A DNA stretch of 6,690 bases from Anaerolineae bacterium (lineage in GTDB: Bacteria > Chloroflexota > Anaerolineae > B4-G1). Positions 1 to 6,442 of the stretch are shown in pieces. The number at the start of each line of letters is the position of its first letter. The stretch's first letter is position 1. The DNA is taken from assembly GCA_030612585.1 (NCBI GenBank), contig JAUWNP010000227.1, forward strand, positions 1-6,690, in the 5' to 3' direction. The notes beneath the pieces were generated by a model that had not been told where the DNA came from, ran no database searches, and saw only the letters and a program-made list of their open reading frames with translations. Made by a program: the position numbers and the translations under genes.

Positions 1-2009
1 ACGAGATGGTGGCGCTGACCAAACTGCTGGACGTGCGCTTGCGCGGCCAGAAGCGGGTTCGACGCCGCAACTACGACTACGATCTCAAGCGGACCTTCAT
101 CGAGCGCAACCTGTACGGCGTGGACATCCAGCCCGAGGCGGTGCGCATCTGCGAGTTGCGCCTGTGGCTCAGCCTGATGGTGGACTACGAGCGGCGGGCT
201 GGCGAAGCGATGCCCACGCTGCCCAACCTCAGTTACCGCATCCGCGTGGGCGATAGCCTCATCGAGCGGCTGTTTGGCGAGCCGGTGCAACTGGACCAAC
301 TGGCCGACGAGACTGTGGCCCGCCAGTTGATTGACCGCATCCAGACCGAGAAACAGGGCTACTTCAAGGAGCCGGATCTGTGGGAGAAGCGGCGGCGCGA
401 ACTCCGGATTCTGCAGTTGGTGTGTGAGTTGACGGCCAAACTGGTGGGGGCCAAGCGGGGCGCAGTCTTGCAGAAGATGTCAGCCGAGGTGCCGGGGCTG
501 TTCGACGTTTTTGGGGAGGGGCTGCTGACGAAGAAGCAGTTGAAGGCCAAGCGGGAGGCCGGGGCGGAACTGGCCCGCTACGACGAGATGATGGAGCAGG
601 CGCAGGCGGTGTATGAGAAAGTACAGGCGATGCAGACTGGCGAACTGCCCGCTGGGGCCCGCGACGTGGATGCCCTGCGCACCCAACTGGGCCTGTCATT
701 CATCTGGCGACTGGACTTTGCCGAGGTCTTTGCCGACAAGGGTGGGTTTGACGTGGTGATCGCTAATCCGCCCTACATCCGGCAGGAGCTATTTTCCGAC
801 CAGAAGCCGCTGCTGAAAGCGGCCTTCCCCGACGTGTATCACGGGGTGGCCGACCTGTACGTCTATTTCTACCGCCAGGGATTGGCCCTGGCCCGGCCCG
901 GGGGTGTGTTGACCTTTATCAGCAGCAACAAGTTCTTCCGCGCCGGATACGGCAAACCGTTGCGTACCTACCTGCGGGACAACGCCTGGTTGAAGACGGT
1001 GATTGACTTTGGCGACCTGCCCATCTTTGAGGCCACCACCTATCCTTGCGTGCTGGTGGCTTCCAATCGCCGTCCTGACGATAGCGAAACGACGACGCGG
1101 GCGCTGAACGTGCACAGTATGGCCACGTTGGAATGCTTGGCCGGCGCCGTACAGCGCGAGGGATGGTCCCAGCCGCAGCGGAGCCTGCGCCCCGACGGGT
1201 GGGCCTTGGAGCGGCCCGAAGTGCTGGCCCTGCTGGAGAAACTGCGCCGCAGCGGGACGCCGCTGGGGGAGTACGTAGGGGGAAAGTTCTACCGGGGCAT
1301 TGTGACCGGGCTGAACAAAGCCTTCGTTATTGACCAGGCCACACGGGATCGGCTCGTGGCCGAGGACCCCCGTAGCGCCGAGATCATCAAGCCCTGGTTG
1401 CGGGGCCGTAACGTGAAACGCTGGCAAGTAGAATGGGCAAGGCAATACCTGCTGTGGGCGTACAAAGGGATAGCCATTGAGGAGTATCCGGCGGTATTGG
1501 AATACCTGTCTGGGTTCCGGGAACAGTTGGCGAAACGGTGGGAGCCTAGCCGTGGGCAGTGCGAGTGGTACGAGTTGCGTCCCTGTGACTACTACACCGA
1601 GTTTGAGAAACCGAAGATTCTCTATCCAGATATTGCCAAACGATGTGAGTTTACGTTTGACGAACAGGGATTCTACGGCGGGAACACCGTCTATTTCATC
1701 CCGCTGACCGATCTTGCTTTGTTAGGCATACTCAATTCGCAGGTCATAGGGTTCTTTTACCTTCAGATCAGCTCAATGATCCAGCAAGACTATCTCCGCT
1801 TTTTCACGCAGTATTTGAGTCAGATTCCCATTCCTGATACCACTCCAGCCCAACGCGCCGCCATCGAGTCGCTGGTGCGCAAGTTGCTGGATGCGGAGGG
1901 CCAGGGGCCGCAGGTGGCGGAGTGGGAGCGGGAGTTGAACGTGCTGGTGTGTGAGTTGTATGGGTTGACGGGGGAGGAGATTGGGATTGTGGAGGGGTGG
2001 AACCACTGA
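1..2009 (+). CDS. Eco57I-like adenine-N6 DNA methyltransferase / type IIG restriction enzyme, 5' partial
   Basis: This frame is open from the window edge; the first ATG (base 6) is internal, so the true start lies to the left. Residues here count from that ATG. The methylase core shows the motif NLYGVDIQPEA at 35-45, with the acidic residue that follows SAM motif I in this family, and catalytic motif IV NPPY at 254-257. A charged helical insertion fills about 90-225. The C-terminal half matches the TaqI-like specificity region: GIVTG at 431-435, then a conserved WYELR/KPKILYP stretch and QIPIPD near the end. The family transfers a methyl group from SAM to adenine N6; type IIG members also carry an N-terminal nuclease. 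That nuclease and motif I (usually DPAxGSGAF, shortly before this point) would lie outside the window, so methyltransferase versus bifunctional enzyme is undecided. The final codons overlap an intergenic repeat. The GIY-YIG gene downstream could be a partner. Confidence 0.9.
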   Translation, partial: EMVALTKLLDVRLRGQKRVRRRNYDYDLKRTFIERNLYGVDIQPEAVRICELRLWLSLMVDYERRAGEAMPTLPNLSYRIRVGDSLIERLFGEPVQLDQLADETVARQLIDRIQTEKQGYFKEPDLWEKRRRELRILQLVCELTAKLVGAKRGAVLQKMSAEVPGLFDVFGEGLLTKKQLKAKREAGAELARYDEMMEQAQAVYEKVQAMQTGELPAGARDVDALRTQLGLSFIWRLDFAEVFADKGGFDVVIANPPYIRQELFSDQKPLLKAAFPDVYHGVADLYVYFYRQGLALARPGGVLTFISSNKFFRAGYGKPLRTYLRDNAWLKTVIDFGDLPIFEATTYPCVLVASNRRPDDSETTTRALNVHSMATLECLAGAVQREGWSQPQRSLRPDGWALERPEVLALLEKLRRSGTPLGEYVGGKFYRGIVTGLNKAFVIDQATRDRLVAEDPRSAEIIKPWLRGRNVKRWQVEWARQYLLWAYKGIAIEEYPAVLEYLSGFREQLAKRWEPSRGQCEWYELRPCDYYTEFEKPKILYPDIAKRCEFTFDEQGFYGGNTVYFIPLTDLALLGILNSQVIGFFYLQISSMIQQDYLRFFTQYLSQIPIPDTTPAQRAAIESLVRKLLDAEGQGPQVAEWERELNVLVCELYGLTGEEIGIVEGWNH

Positions 2010-2094
2010 GGGGGGGGGTGAGCGCACTGAAAGCAGCGCTGAAAGCAGCGCTGAAAGCAGCTTCAGTGACTTCAGCAGCATCAGTGGTTCAGCG
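2001..2094. repeat. Self-complementary intergenic repeat, copy A
   Basis: This stretch has inverted ends: AACCACTGA at 2001-2009 is the exact complement of TCAGTGGTT at 2081-2089. Inside are three tandem 12-bp units of CTGAAAGCAGCG (2027-2062, the last one ending in T), plus CACTGAA/TTCAGTG and GCTGAA/TTCAGC complementary pairs. A run of nine G lies at 2010-2018. The layout and words (ACTGAGGGGG, GAGG/GAGC, CACTGAA, CAGTGGTTCAGCG) recur in copy B near 5317-5399, so this is probably a dispersed element. The stop codon of the methyltransferase is embedded in its left arm. It could act as an mRNA hairpin or attenuator between genes, but no U-run follows, so it is not a standard terminator. Confidence 0.65.
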
Positions 2095-2132
2095 GGCGGA
2101 CAGAGATTGACACGTCGGTGTATGAGGTGGAG

Positions 2133-2579
2133 ATGACCTTCGACAAGCTTCTAAGTGATTATCGCCAGCACTTTCCCTGGAATGGTTCCTTTGAATTGCG
2201 AAGGGGAGAAAAGATAGGCATACGCGCTAAAGAAAAGGGTGTGCCCGACGAGCCGGGTATTTATCTTATCTATGGTTACAAGGGCGGAAGAAGTGAGATT
2301 CTTCTATACATTGGCAAATCCGGCCTTCTACATCAAGATGGCACGTTCGGCGACCAGAAGTTGCTTAAGCGGATCACAAAGGGTAAGCAAGAGGGAATAC
2401 CTCGCCGTCGCTTTTTTCCAGAACAGATGGAGCTGCTTGGTCTCGAGGCGCTCGTATTTCACTGGTTCGTGACGTTTACCCCCAATGTCAGGGTAATTCC
2501 TGCGAAGGCCGAAGCCGATCTGTTTCAGGCCTATTTTGACGAGAACGATAAGCTTCCACTATGGAACAAGGAAATTTGA
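2133..2579 (+). CDS. GIY-YIG family nuclease
   Basis: A 148-residue protein that is essentially one GIY-YIG domain. It shows GIY at 42-44 (in EPGIYLIY), YIG at 59-61 (in LLYIGKSG), a candidate catalytic arginine R80 in LLKRI, the metal-binding glutamate E127 in AKAEADL, and the asparagine N145 in LPLWN. Together these are the expected active-site set, so it is probably an active nuclease making single- or double-strand cuts; Eco29kI-type restriction enzymes use this fold. No DNA-binding domain is attached apart from the short basic N-terminus. I chose ATG 2133 because GAGG lies just upstream and the product then starts MTFDKLL. GTG 2118 in the same frame is the alternative (153 residues). It sits 124 bases after the methyltransferase and overlaps the STAND gene by 19 bases, so translational coupling to the latter is likely. 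A role as restriction partner of the methyltransferase is inference. Confidence 0.82.
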   Translation: MTFDKLLSDYRQHFPWNGSFELRRGEKIGIRAKEKGVPDEPGIYLIYGYKGGRSEILLYIGKSGLLHQDGTFGDQKLLKRITKGKQEGIPRRRFFPEQMELLGLEALVFHWFVTFTPNVRVIPAKAEADLFQAYFDENDKLPLWNKEI

Positions 2580-4000
2580 CCCAACCTACCATCACCGGCA
2601 CAACCCATACCCTGCCCTTCGACAGACTCTCGCCGCACGACTTTGAGCGGCTGTGCCTGTGGCTGGTCGAGCGCGAGGGATACGAACGCGCCGAACACCT
2701 GGGCGCTGCGGGCAGCGAACAGGGCCGCGACATCGTCGCCTGGCGCGAGGGCGCGCTGTGGGCTTTCCAGTGCAAGCGGGTGCGGAGATTTGGCCCGAAG
2801 GACGCGCTGGCGGAAGTCGAAAAGGTACTGGCTTTGCCAGACGATCAGCGTCCCATGGGGTTGGTGTTCCTCGTCACCTGCGACGTGTCCGCCAACACCC
2901 GCCAACAGGTGCGCGAACGCTGCACTGACGAGATGCAGTGCCACTTCTGGGCTGGAACCGAACTCGACGAAAAGGTGAAGCGACACCCGGATATCGTGGA
3001 AGAGTTCTTTCAGGCCGACCAGCGCGCTCAGGCCAAGGAGTTACGCGATTACCTGGCCCAGGCCGTCGCCGCCTACGAAGCGCGGATGTACCAGATCGTT
3101 GCCCGCCCTGCTGCCCCACTTGACCAGCCCTACAAATTCCTCTATGCTTTTGAGATCGAGGACGCTGACATCTTTTTCGGGCGCGACGCCGCCATTGAGG
3201 CTTTCTACCAGACCCTCCTCAAGGACCGCCTGACCGTTCTCCACGCCAAGTCGGGCGCGGGCAAGACGTCACTCCTCAACGCCGGACTCGCGCCTTGCCT
3301 CATCCGCGAGGGTCGCCTGCCGGTCTATGCTCGCGCCTACGAAGACCCGGTCCTCGCCATCAAGCGGGCCATTGCTCCCCTTTCGCGGGGACCGTGGCCA
3401 GAGCTACTGCCCAAACTCACTTTGCACCAGTTCCTGGGCCTGAGCTGTGCCCACCTCAGCCGCCAGACGCAAGAGCTAGTGATCGTTCTGGACCAGTTTG
3501 AGGAATTCTTCGTCTTGCGGCCGGAGCGGGACCACCGCCAGCCTTTCATTGACACCCTGGCCGATTGCTATGATGACAAGGCGTTGCCTGTTCGCGTCAT
3601 CATTGTCCTGCGCAAGGATTATTACTCCGACCTGGCCGATTTCCAAGGACGCATTCCTACTATCCTGTACAATGAACACCGGCTTGACTCGATGATCCGC
3701 GGGGAGGCGCAGGCGGCCATCACCGGGCCGGTGGCGAAGCTGGGTCGCCCAGTGGCCTACGAGCAATCTCTGCTCAATACGTTGCTGGACGACTTGGCCC
3801 GTGGCGGGATGGAGCTGCCGCACCTACAAATCATCTGTAGCAGGCTATACGAGACGTTGGATGACGGTGAGACGTCCATCACCCTGGCCTCTTATGAGAA
3901 ATTGGGCCGGGCTGAGGGGGTGCTGGGTGGCTATCTCAACAGCGTACTGGACAGGCTGCCGGGCAGGGGAGGATCTATCGCTAGGGAGGTGTTGAAATAA
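2561..4000 (+). CDS. Mrr-like nuclease fused to nSTAND1 NTPase (N-terminal part, ends at in-frame TAA)
   Basis: 479 residues. Residues about 20-135 are a PD-(D/E)XK nuclease of the Mrr/restriction type IV kind, with E29, D57 in EQGRDIV and Q70-C-K72 in WAFQCKR, so the catalytic set is intact. Residues about 195-470 are a STAND P-loop NTPase of the nSTAND1 type: FFGRD entry motif, Walker A SGAGKTS with K235 and T236 (the usual first glycine is A229), Walker B IVLDQFEEFF with D311, and a sensor-like arginine R351 in VLRKDYY. The frame ends at TAA 3998-4000, right after REVLK, where the family continues into a winged helix. The next open frame is in the same phase and supplies exactly those missing parts. 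This polypeptide alone would have nuclease and NTPase but no sensor. The start ATG 2561 lies inside the GIY-YIG gene and lacks a clear Shine-Dalgarno; coupling is likely. The family is used in antiphage STAND (Avs-like) nucleases. Confidence 0.85.
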   Translation: MEQGNLTQPTITGTTHTLPFDRLSPHDFERLCLWLVEREGYERAEHLGAAGSEQGRDIVAWREGALWAFQCKRVRRFGPKDALAEVEKVLALPDDQRPMGLVFLVTCDVSANTRQQVRERCTDEMQCHFWAGTELDEKVKRHPDIVEEFFQADQRAQAKELRDYLAQAVAAYEARMYQIVARPAAPLDQPYKFLYAFEIEDADIFFGRDAAIEAFYQTLLKDRLTVLHAKSGAGKTSLLNAGLAPCLIREGRLPVYARAYEDPVLAIKRAIAPLSRGPWPELLPKLTLHQFLGLSCAHLSRQTQELVIVLDQFEEFFVLRPERDHRQPFIDTLADCYDDKALPVRVIIVLRKDYYSDLADFQGRIPTILYNEHRLDSMIRGEAQAAITGPVAKLGRPVAYEQSLLNTLLDDLARGGMELPHLQIICSRLYETLDDGETSITLASYEKLGRAEGVLGGYLNSVLDRLPGRGGSIAREVLK

Positions 4001-4027
4001 CTGGTCAGCTCTGAGGCGACCAAACGG

Positions 4028-5200
4028 GTGCTGAGCTGCGGTACGTTGGCAGCGCGGGTCGAAACGGCGGAGGACGAACTGGGCGACGTGGTGGCCTGGC
4101 TGGTGAACGCCCGCCTGCTGCGCCGGGACGAGGTCGCTGGCGAGATCATGTATGAGATGGCGCATGAGTACCTGATTGAAGAAGTCAAAAAGTGGGTTGA
4201 CCCGGCGGATCTGGCGTTCAAGCAGATGGAAGAACTGCTCACGCGAGAGGTGGCGAACTGGCGCGTGCATGGCACTCTTATACCCAGGGACCGGCTGGAG
4301 TTGCTCTACGCGCAGCGGGAGCGATTCAGGGGGTTAGACGGCGAGGAATGGGAGTGCATCCTGCGCTCGGCGTTGCAAGCCGATTTCGCCGTTGAGGACT
4401 GGGCGAAGCTAGCCGGTGAGTTGGGTGAGGGGTTCTTCTTGGCGGCTCTCGACGACCCACTTGAGGAGGTGCGCAGGGCTGCCATACGAAGCCTGGGGGC
4501 ACTCTGGGGGATACCAGAGGTATCCAGGTTGGGGAATGAGAATGATGATGTTCGCTGGGACACAGTCACGGCGGTGGGGAAACTCGGTGATCCGCGCGCT
4601 GTGGGGCCACTGATCGCCGCTTTGCAAGATTCCAATGATGAATACGGTGATTGGCACTGGGTGGTAGCCGAAGCACTGGCTGAACTTTGTGATTCCCGTG
4701 CCGTGGAAACGCTCATCGCTGCCTTGCAAAATGAGGATGGCTGTATACGCTTGGAAGCGGCCAATCTGTTGGGGGCAGTTGGTGATTCCCGCGCCGTGGA
4801 GCCGCTCATCGCTGCTTTGCAAGATGAGTACAGCGATGTGCGCGGTGCAGTGGCCGAGGCACTTGGAATGCTTGGCAACCCTCGTGCCCTGGAGCCACTC
4901 ATCGCCGCCTTGTGGGATATGGATAGCGATGTACGCCGGGCGGCAGCAGAGGCGCTTGGGGAGATTGGCTACTCCCGCGCCGTGCGGCCACTCATGGCCG
5001 CCTTGCAGGATATGGATAGCAATGTACGCTGGGCGGCAGCAGAGGCACTGGGGAAGATTGGCGACCACCGCGCTGTGGAGTCGCTCATTGCTGCCTTGGA
5101 GGATCAAGATAGGAACGAGTTGGGGCTACACCTCCAGGAGGTGGCAGCCGAGGCACTGATGAAAATCGGCACGCCGGAGGCACTGGCTGCGCTTGAGTAG
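4028..5200 (+). CDS. Winged helix-like region and HEAT-repeat sensor (C-terminal part of the STAND protein)
   Basis: In phase with the gene before it. Counting from GTG 4028, residues about 1-60 finish the STAND winged-helix/arm region, with YEMAHEYLIEEVKKW as a typical STAND signature (YElaHE.Li). Residues about 60-135 are a helical linker. About 140-390 are EZ-HEAT/PBS-lyase-like repeats of mostly 31 residues with the core RAVEPLIAALQD, then VR.AAAEALG.IGD: at least six clear units plus one or two diverged leading ones. Such arrays usually form a curved binding surface; in STAND proteins this end senses the trigger. GTG 4028 is only the first usable start after the TAA. The weak GAGG at 4011-4014 is about 13 bases ahead, so initiation here is doubtful, and ATG 4148 has no ribosome site. 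I therefore regard this as the C-terminal half of one gene rather than an independent gene. Confidence 0.75.
   Translation: MLSCGTLAARVETAEDELGDVVAWLVNARLLRRDEVAGEIMYEMAHEYLIEEVKKWVDPADLAFKQMEELLTREVANWRVHGTLIPRDRLELLYAQRERFRGLDGEEWECILRSALQADFAVEDWAKLAGELGEGFFLAALDDPLEEVRRAAIRSLGALWGIPEVSRLGNENDDVRWDTVTAVGKLGDPRAVGPLIAALQDSNDEYGDWHWVVAEALAELCDSRAVETLIAALQNEDGCIRLEAANLLGAVGDSRAVEPLIAALQDEYSDVRGAVAEALGMLGNPRALEPLIAALWDMDSDVRRAAAEALGEIGYSRAVRPLMAALQDMDSNVRWAAAEALGKIGDHRAVESLIAALEDQDRNELGLHLQEVAAEALMKIGTPEALAALE
4916..5101 (+). repeat. Two near-identical 93-bp HEAT units in tandem
   Basis: The stretch beginning GATATGGATAGCGATGTACG at 4916 recurs at 5009 with few differences, including the shared words GGGCGGCAGCAGAGGC and GAAGATTGG/GAGATTGG. 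The period of exactly 93 bp equals one 31-residue HEAT unit. The other units in the array are clearly more diverged at the DNA level, so these two look like the most recent duplication. Confidence 0.7.
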
Positions 5201-5434
5201 TCACTGTTTTTGAGCAAGAGGAATCAAATGACTGCAGCCCTACCCAACTGGCGTAAAGGAGCCACGCCCCCCGCGACATCCGCGAAAACCACGTCTCCAA
5301 AGCGCTCTGAACGCTTACAATCGCTGAATCACCGAGGGGGATGAGGACACTGAAGAAATGACAGTCAGCGGTCTCAGCGATTTCAGCGGTTCAGCGATTC
5401 AAAACGTGAGGAGTTTCATTCCGAGGAGTACCCA
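5201..5434. other. Intergenic region with repeat B, no supported gene
   Basis: The region between the HEAT-repeat gene and the short leader ORF. It holds repeat copy B (5317-5399). A 38-codon ORF (ATG 5228 to TGA 5344) is preceded by AGAGGA with good spacing, but its product is low-complexity (many Thr/Pro/Ser) and runs into the repeat, so I do not call it. No convincing terminator follows the TAG at 5198-5200 and no convincing -35/-10 pair was seen on the plus strand. TACAAT at 5316-5321 has no matching -35. Confidence 0.5.
5317..5399. repeat. Self-complementary intergenic repeat, copy B
   Basis: AATCGCTGAA at 5319-5328 is the exact complement of TTCAGCGATT at 5390-5399. The right arm consists of four tandem units of 8-9 bases (TCAGCGGTC, TCAGCGATT, TCAGCGGT, TCAGCGATT; 5365-5399). 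The left part, TCACCGAGGGGGATGAGG then CACTGAAG, aligns with ACCACTGAGGGGG...GAGC then CACTGAAA in copy A, and CAGCGGTTCAGCG (5384-5396) matches CAGTGGTTCAGCG (2082-2094) at 12 of 13 positions. Both copies lie between genes, so they look like members of one dispersed family able to form a long hairpin. Confidence 0.65.
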
Positions 5435-5542
5435 ATGCCCCACGACATCATAGACAACCGCACCCGGGAACTCGCTCCCGAAATCAACGCTCTTCTAGCC
5501 GATGGCATCCGCCTTTGCTCCGTTGTACTGGAGGGGAAATGA
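5435..5542 (+). CDS. 35-residue leader ORF, likely 5' remnant of a larger gene
   Basis: The ATG at 5435 has a good ribosome site, GAGGAG at 5423-5428, six bases upstream. The product begins MPHDIIDNRTRELAPEI. This resembles, from memory, the start of helicases with an N-terminal phospholipase-D-like domain (I-I-D-N-x-T-x-x-L pattern), but it stops after 35 residues. Its TGA overlaps the DUF3800 ATG as ATGA (5539-5542), a classic coupling arrangement. So it may now act as a translated leader that delivers ribosomes to the DUF3800 start. The first 17 codons recur almost unchanged near 6519-6571. It may be a functional leader peptide or simply a relic whose start signals were captured; the sequence cannot separate the two. 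Confidence 0.45.
   Translation: MPHDIIDNRTRELAPEINALLADGIRLCSVVLEGK
5441..5490 (+). repeat. Direct repeat, left copy (partner 6519-6571)
   Basis: CACGACATCAT (5441-5451) and a 34-base block (5453-5486, starting GACAACCGCACCCGGG) are identical to the right copy; between them is 1 base here against 4 in the partner, a 3-base difference that keeps the reading frame. The match ends around 5490. The block contains the small inverted pair CGGGA/TCCCG. Together with its partner it brackets the DUF3800 gene and the minus-strand RNA. Confidence 0.85.
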
Positions 5543-6378
5543 GCCAGTCCAAAGAACGATCTCCCTCAATTCGCCACTATTTTGTTGATGAGGCCGGAGA
5601 TGGCACGTTGTTCAATAGACGGGGGCGCATTATTGTTGGTACAGAGGGGTGTTCGCGCTTCTTTGTCCTGGGGCTCCTGGACGTACCGGATCCGCAATCT
5701 CTGGCCTGCGAGATGGAGGAACTGAGAGCACATTTGCTGACCGACCCGTACTTCAAGGGCGTGCCGTCTATGCAGCCGGAAGCGAAAAAGACAGCCCTGG
5801 TTTTTCACGCCAAGGACGATCTGCCCGAAGTCCGTCGCGAAGTCTTCCATCTTCTATTGCGCCACAGTCTGCGTTTCTTCGCCGTCGTCAGAGACAAGCA
5901 CAAGTTGCTTGAGTATGTACGGCAGCGTAACGAGCGAGACGCCGCCTATCGCTACCATCCCAATGAATTGTACGATTACCTGGTAAGACGACTATTCAAA
6001 ACTCTGCTTCACAAAGACGATGAATACTACATCTGCTTTGCCAAGCGAGGCAAATCAGACAGAACGGCTGCGCTACGGAAAGCATTGGAGACCGCCCGGC
6101 ACAGATTCAGCGTGCAGTGGGGGATTACCAGTACTGCTCCGATCTATGTCGTCCCCAGCACGCCGCCAGCGTATGCCGGATTGCAAGCCGTGGATTACCT
6201 CTTGTGGGCACTGCAACGCCTGTATGAGCGTCGCGAAGACCGGTACGTGGAGCTGCTTTGGCCAGCGTTCAGACTGGTGCACGACCTTGATGACACCCGT
6301 CAAGCCAGGTATGGGGTCTATTACTCACAAAAAAAGCCGCTAACTCTAGCGGCTTTAGAAGGCCTGCCGGGGATATAG
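5539..6378 (+). CDS. DUF3800 domain protein
   Basis: 279 residues, a single domain of typical length for the family. The N-terminus carries YFVDEAGDGTLF, with the signature D17-E18 and D21. Further family positions are FHAKDD with H90, D93 and D94, the EVRREVF helix after it, VVRDK at 116-120, ELYDYL with D146, and LQAVDYLLWALQRL with D219 near the end, followed by YGVYYSQKKPLTL. The spaced acidic residues suggest an RNase H-like metal-dependent fold, but the biochemical role of DUF3800 is not established to my knowledge. An in-frame TTG 5515 upstream is possible, but ATG 5539 has GGAGG at 5530-5534 and overlaps the leader stop. The last 17 codons or so lie over a minus-strand terminator and the 3' half of a candidate small RNA. 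Members are found in defence islands and next to structured RNAs. No signal peptide or membrane segment. Confidence 0.88.
   Translation: MSQSKERSPSIRHYFVDEAGDGTLFNRRGRIIVGTEGCSRFFVLGLLDVPDPQSLACEMEELRAHLLTDPYFKGVPSMQPEAKKTALVFHAKDDLPEVRREVFHLLLRHSLRFFAVVRDKHKLLEYVRQRNERDAAYRYHPNELYDYLVRRLFKTLLHKDDEYYICFAKRGKSDRTAALRKALETARHRFSVQWGITSTAPIYVVPSTPPAYAGLQAVDYLLWALQRLYERREDRYVELLWPAFRLVHDLDDTRQARYGVYYSQKKPLTLAALEGLPGI
6329..6356 (-). terminator. Intrinsic terminator on minus strand, inside DUF3800 coding sequence
   Basis: Read on the minus strand, AAAGCCGCTA (6356-6347), loop GAGT (6346-6343) and TAGCGGCTTT (6342-6333) form a perfect 10-bp stem that runs into seven T (6335-6329). Read on the plus strand the same hairpin is followed only by AGAA, so it would not terminate the DUF3800 transcript well. 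The orientation therefore points to an RNA coming from the right. Confidence 0.8.
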
Positions 6379-6436
6379 GATCGTTCGGCCACGGCTAAAC
6401 GATCACACGGCATGGAGCCGAATTTTGTCCCCTGGC
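6329..6436 (-). ncRNA. Candidate structured small RNA (about 108 nt), antisense to the DUF3800 3' end
   Basis: The minus-strand transcript would begin at G6436, seven bases below the -10 box, and end in the T-run at 6335-6329. The folding is regular. Closing stem P1: GCC-A-GGGGA (6436-6428, one bulged A) pairs with TCCCCGGC (6373-6366). P2: CGGC (6420-6417) with GCCG (6411-6408) around the loop TCCAT. P3: GATCGTT (6404-6398) with AACGATC (6385-6379), extendable by a G-U pair and two G-C pairs around a CGTG loop. A short linker then leads into the terminator hairpin. The RNA overlaps about 50 bases of DUF3800 coding sequence in antisense. I see no ORF of note in it. RNA motifs associated with DUF3800 genes have been described by comparative genomics; I cannot tell which, if any, this belongs to. 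A cis-antisense regulator is the alternative. Confidence 0.62.
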
Positions 6437-6442
6437 GATGAT

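Larger units (their letters stand above)
2561..5200 (+). pseudogene. Full-length Mrr-nSTAND1-winged helix-HEAT gene interrupted by one TAA
   Basis: The frame starting at 2561 runs without any other stop to TAG 5198-5200 (879 coding positions plus the internal stop). Only TAA at 3998-4000 interrupts it. The residues just after it (LVSSEATKRVL, then YEMAHEYLIEEV) are the expected continuation of a STAND protein, so this is one ancestral gene with a nonsense change. A single base change from GAA, AAA or CAA would produce it. Both halves keep intact motifs and protein-like codon usage, so the event is recent, or it is a sequencing/assembly error, or the two halves work as separate subunits. Confidence 0.6.

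Noticed and set aside
789..1445. 218-codon minus-strand ORF opposite the methyltransferase
   Set aside because: It lies wholly opposite conserved methyltransferase motifs, its product has no recognisable domain and it has no ribosome site; it is a GC-rich shadow frame.
2010..2018. Run of nine G as a phase-variation tract
   Set aside because: It begins right after the stop codon, so slippage would not change the methyltransferase product, and no promoter is visible around it.
2107..2140. TTGACA at 2107-2112 as a plus-strand promoter for the GIY-YIG gene
   Set aside because: No -10-like hexamer at suitable spacing; the gene start lies where it should be.
3998..4000. Programmed recoding of the stop as selenocysteine or pyrrolysine
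   Set aside because: The stop is TAA, not TGA or TAG, and no specific downstream structure was seen.
4409..5107. 232-codon minus-strand ORF with internal repeats
   Set aside because: Its periodicity is the reverse reading of the HEAT units; no independent signal.
4560..5160. Periodic 93-bp repeats resembling a repeat array such as CRISPR
   Set aside because: The period is 31 codons of an open frame, units are diverged and there are no spacers; these are HEAT repeats.
5228..5344. 38-codon ORF with AGAGGA upstream
   Set aside because: Low-complexity product that runs into repeat B, with no similarity I recognise; probably chance.
6408..6427. CGGC/GCCG hairpin followed by AATTTTG as a plus-strand terminator for DUF3800
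   Set aside because: The stem is only 4 bp and the T-run is short and interrupted; it fits better as P2 of the minus-strand RNA.
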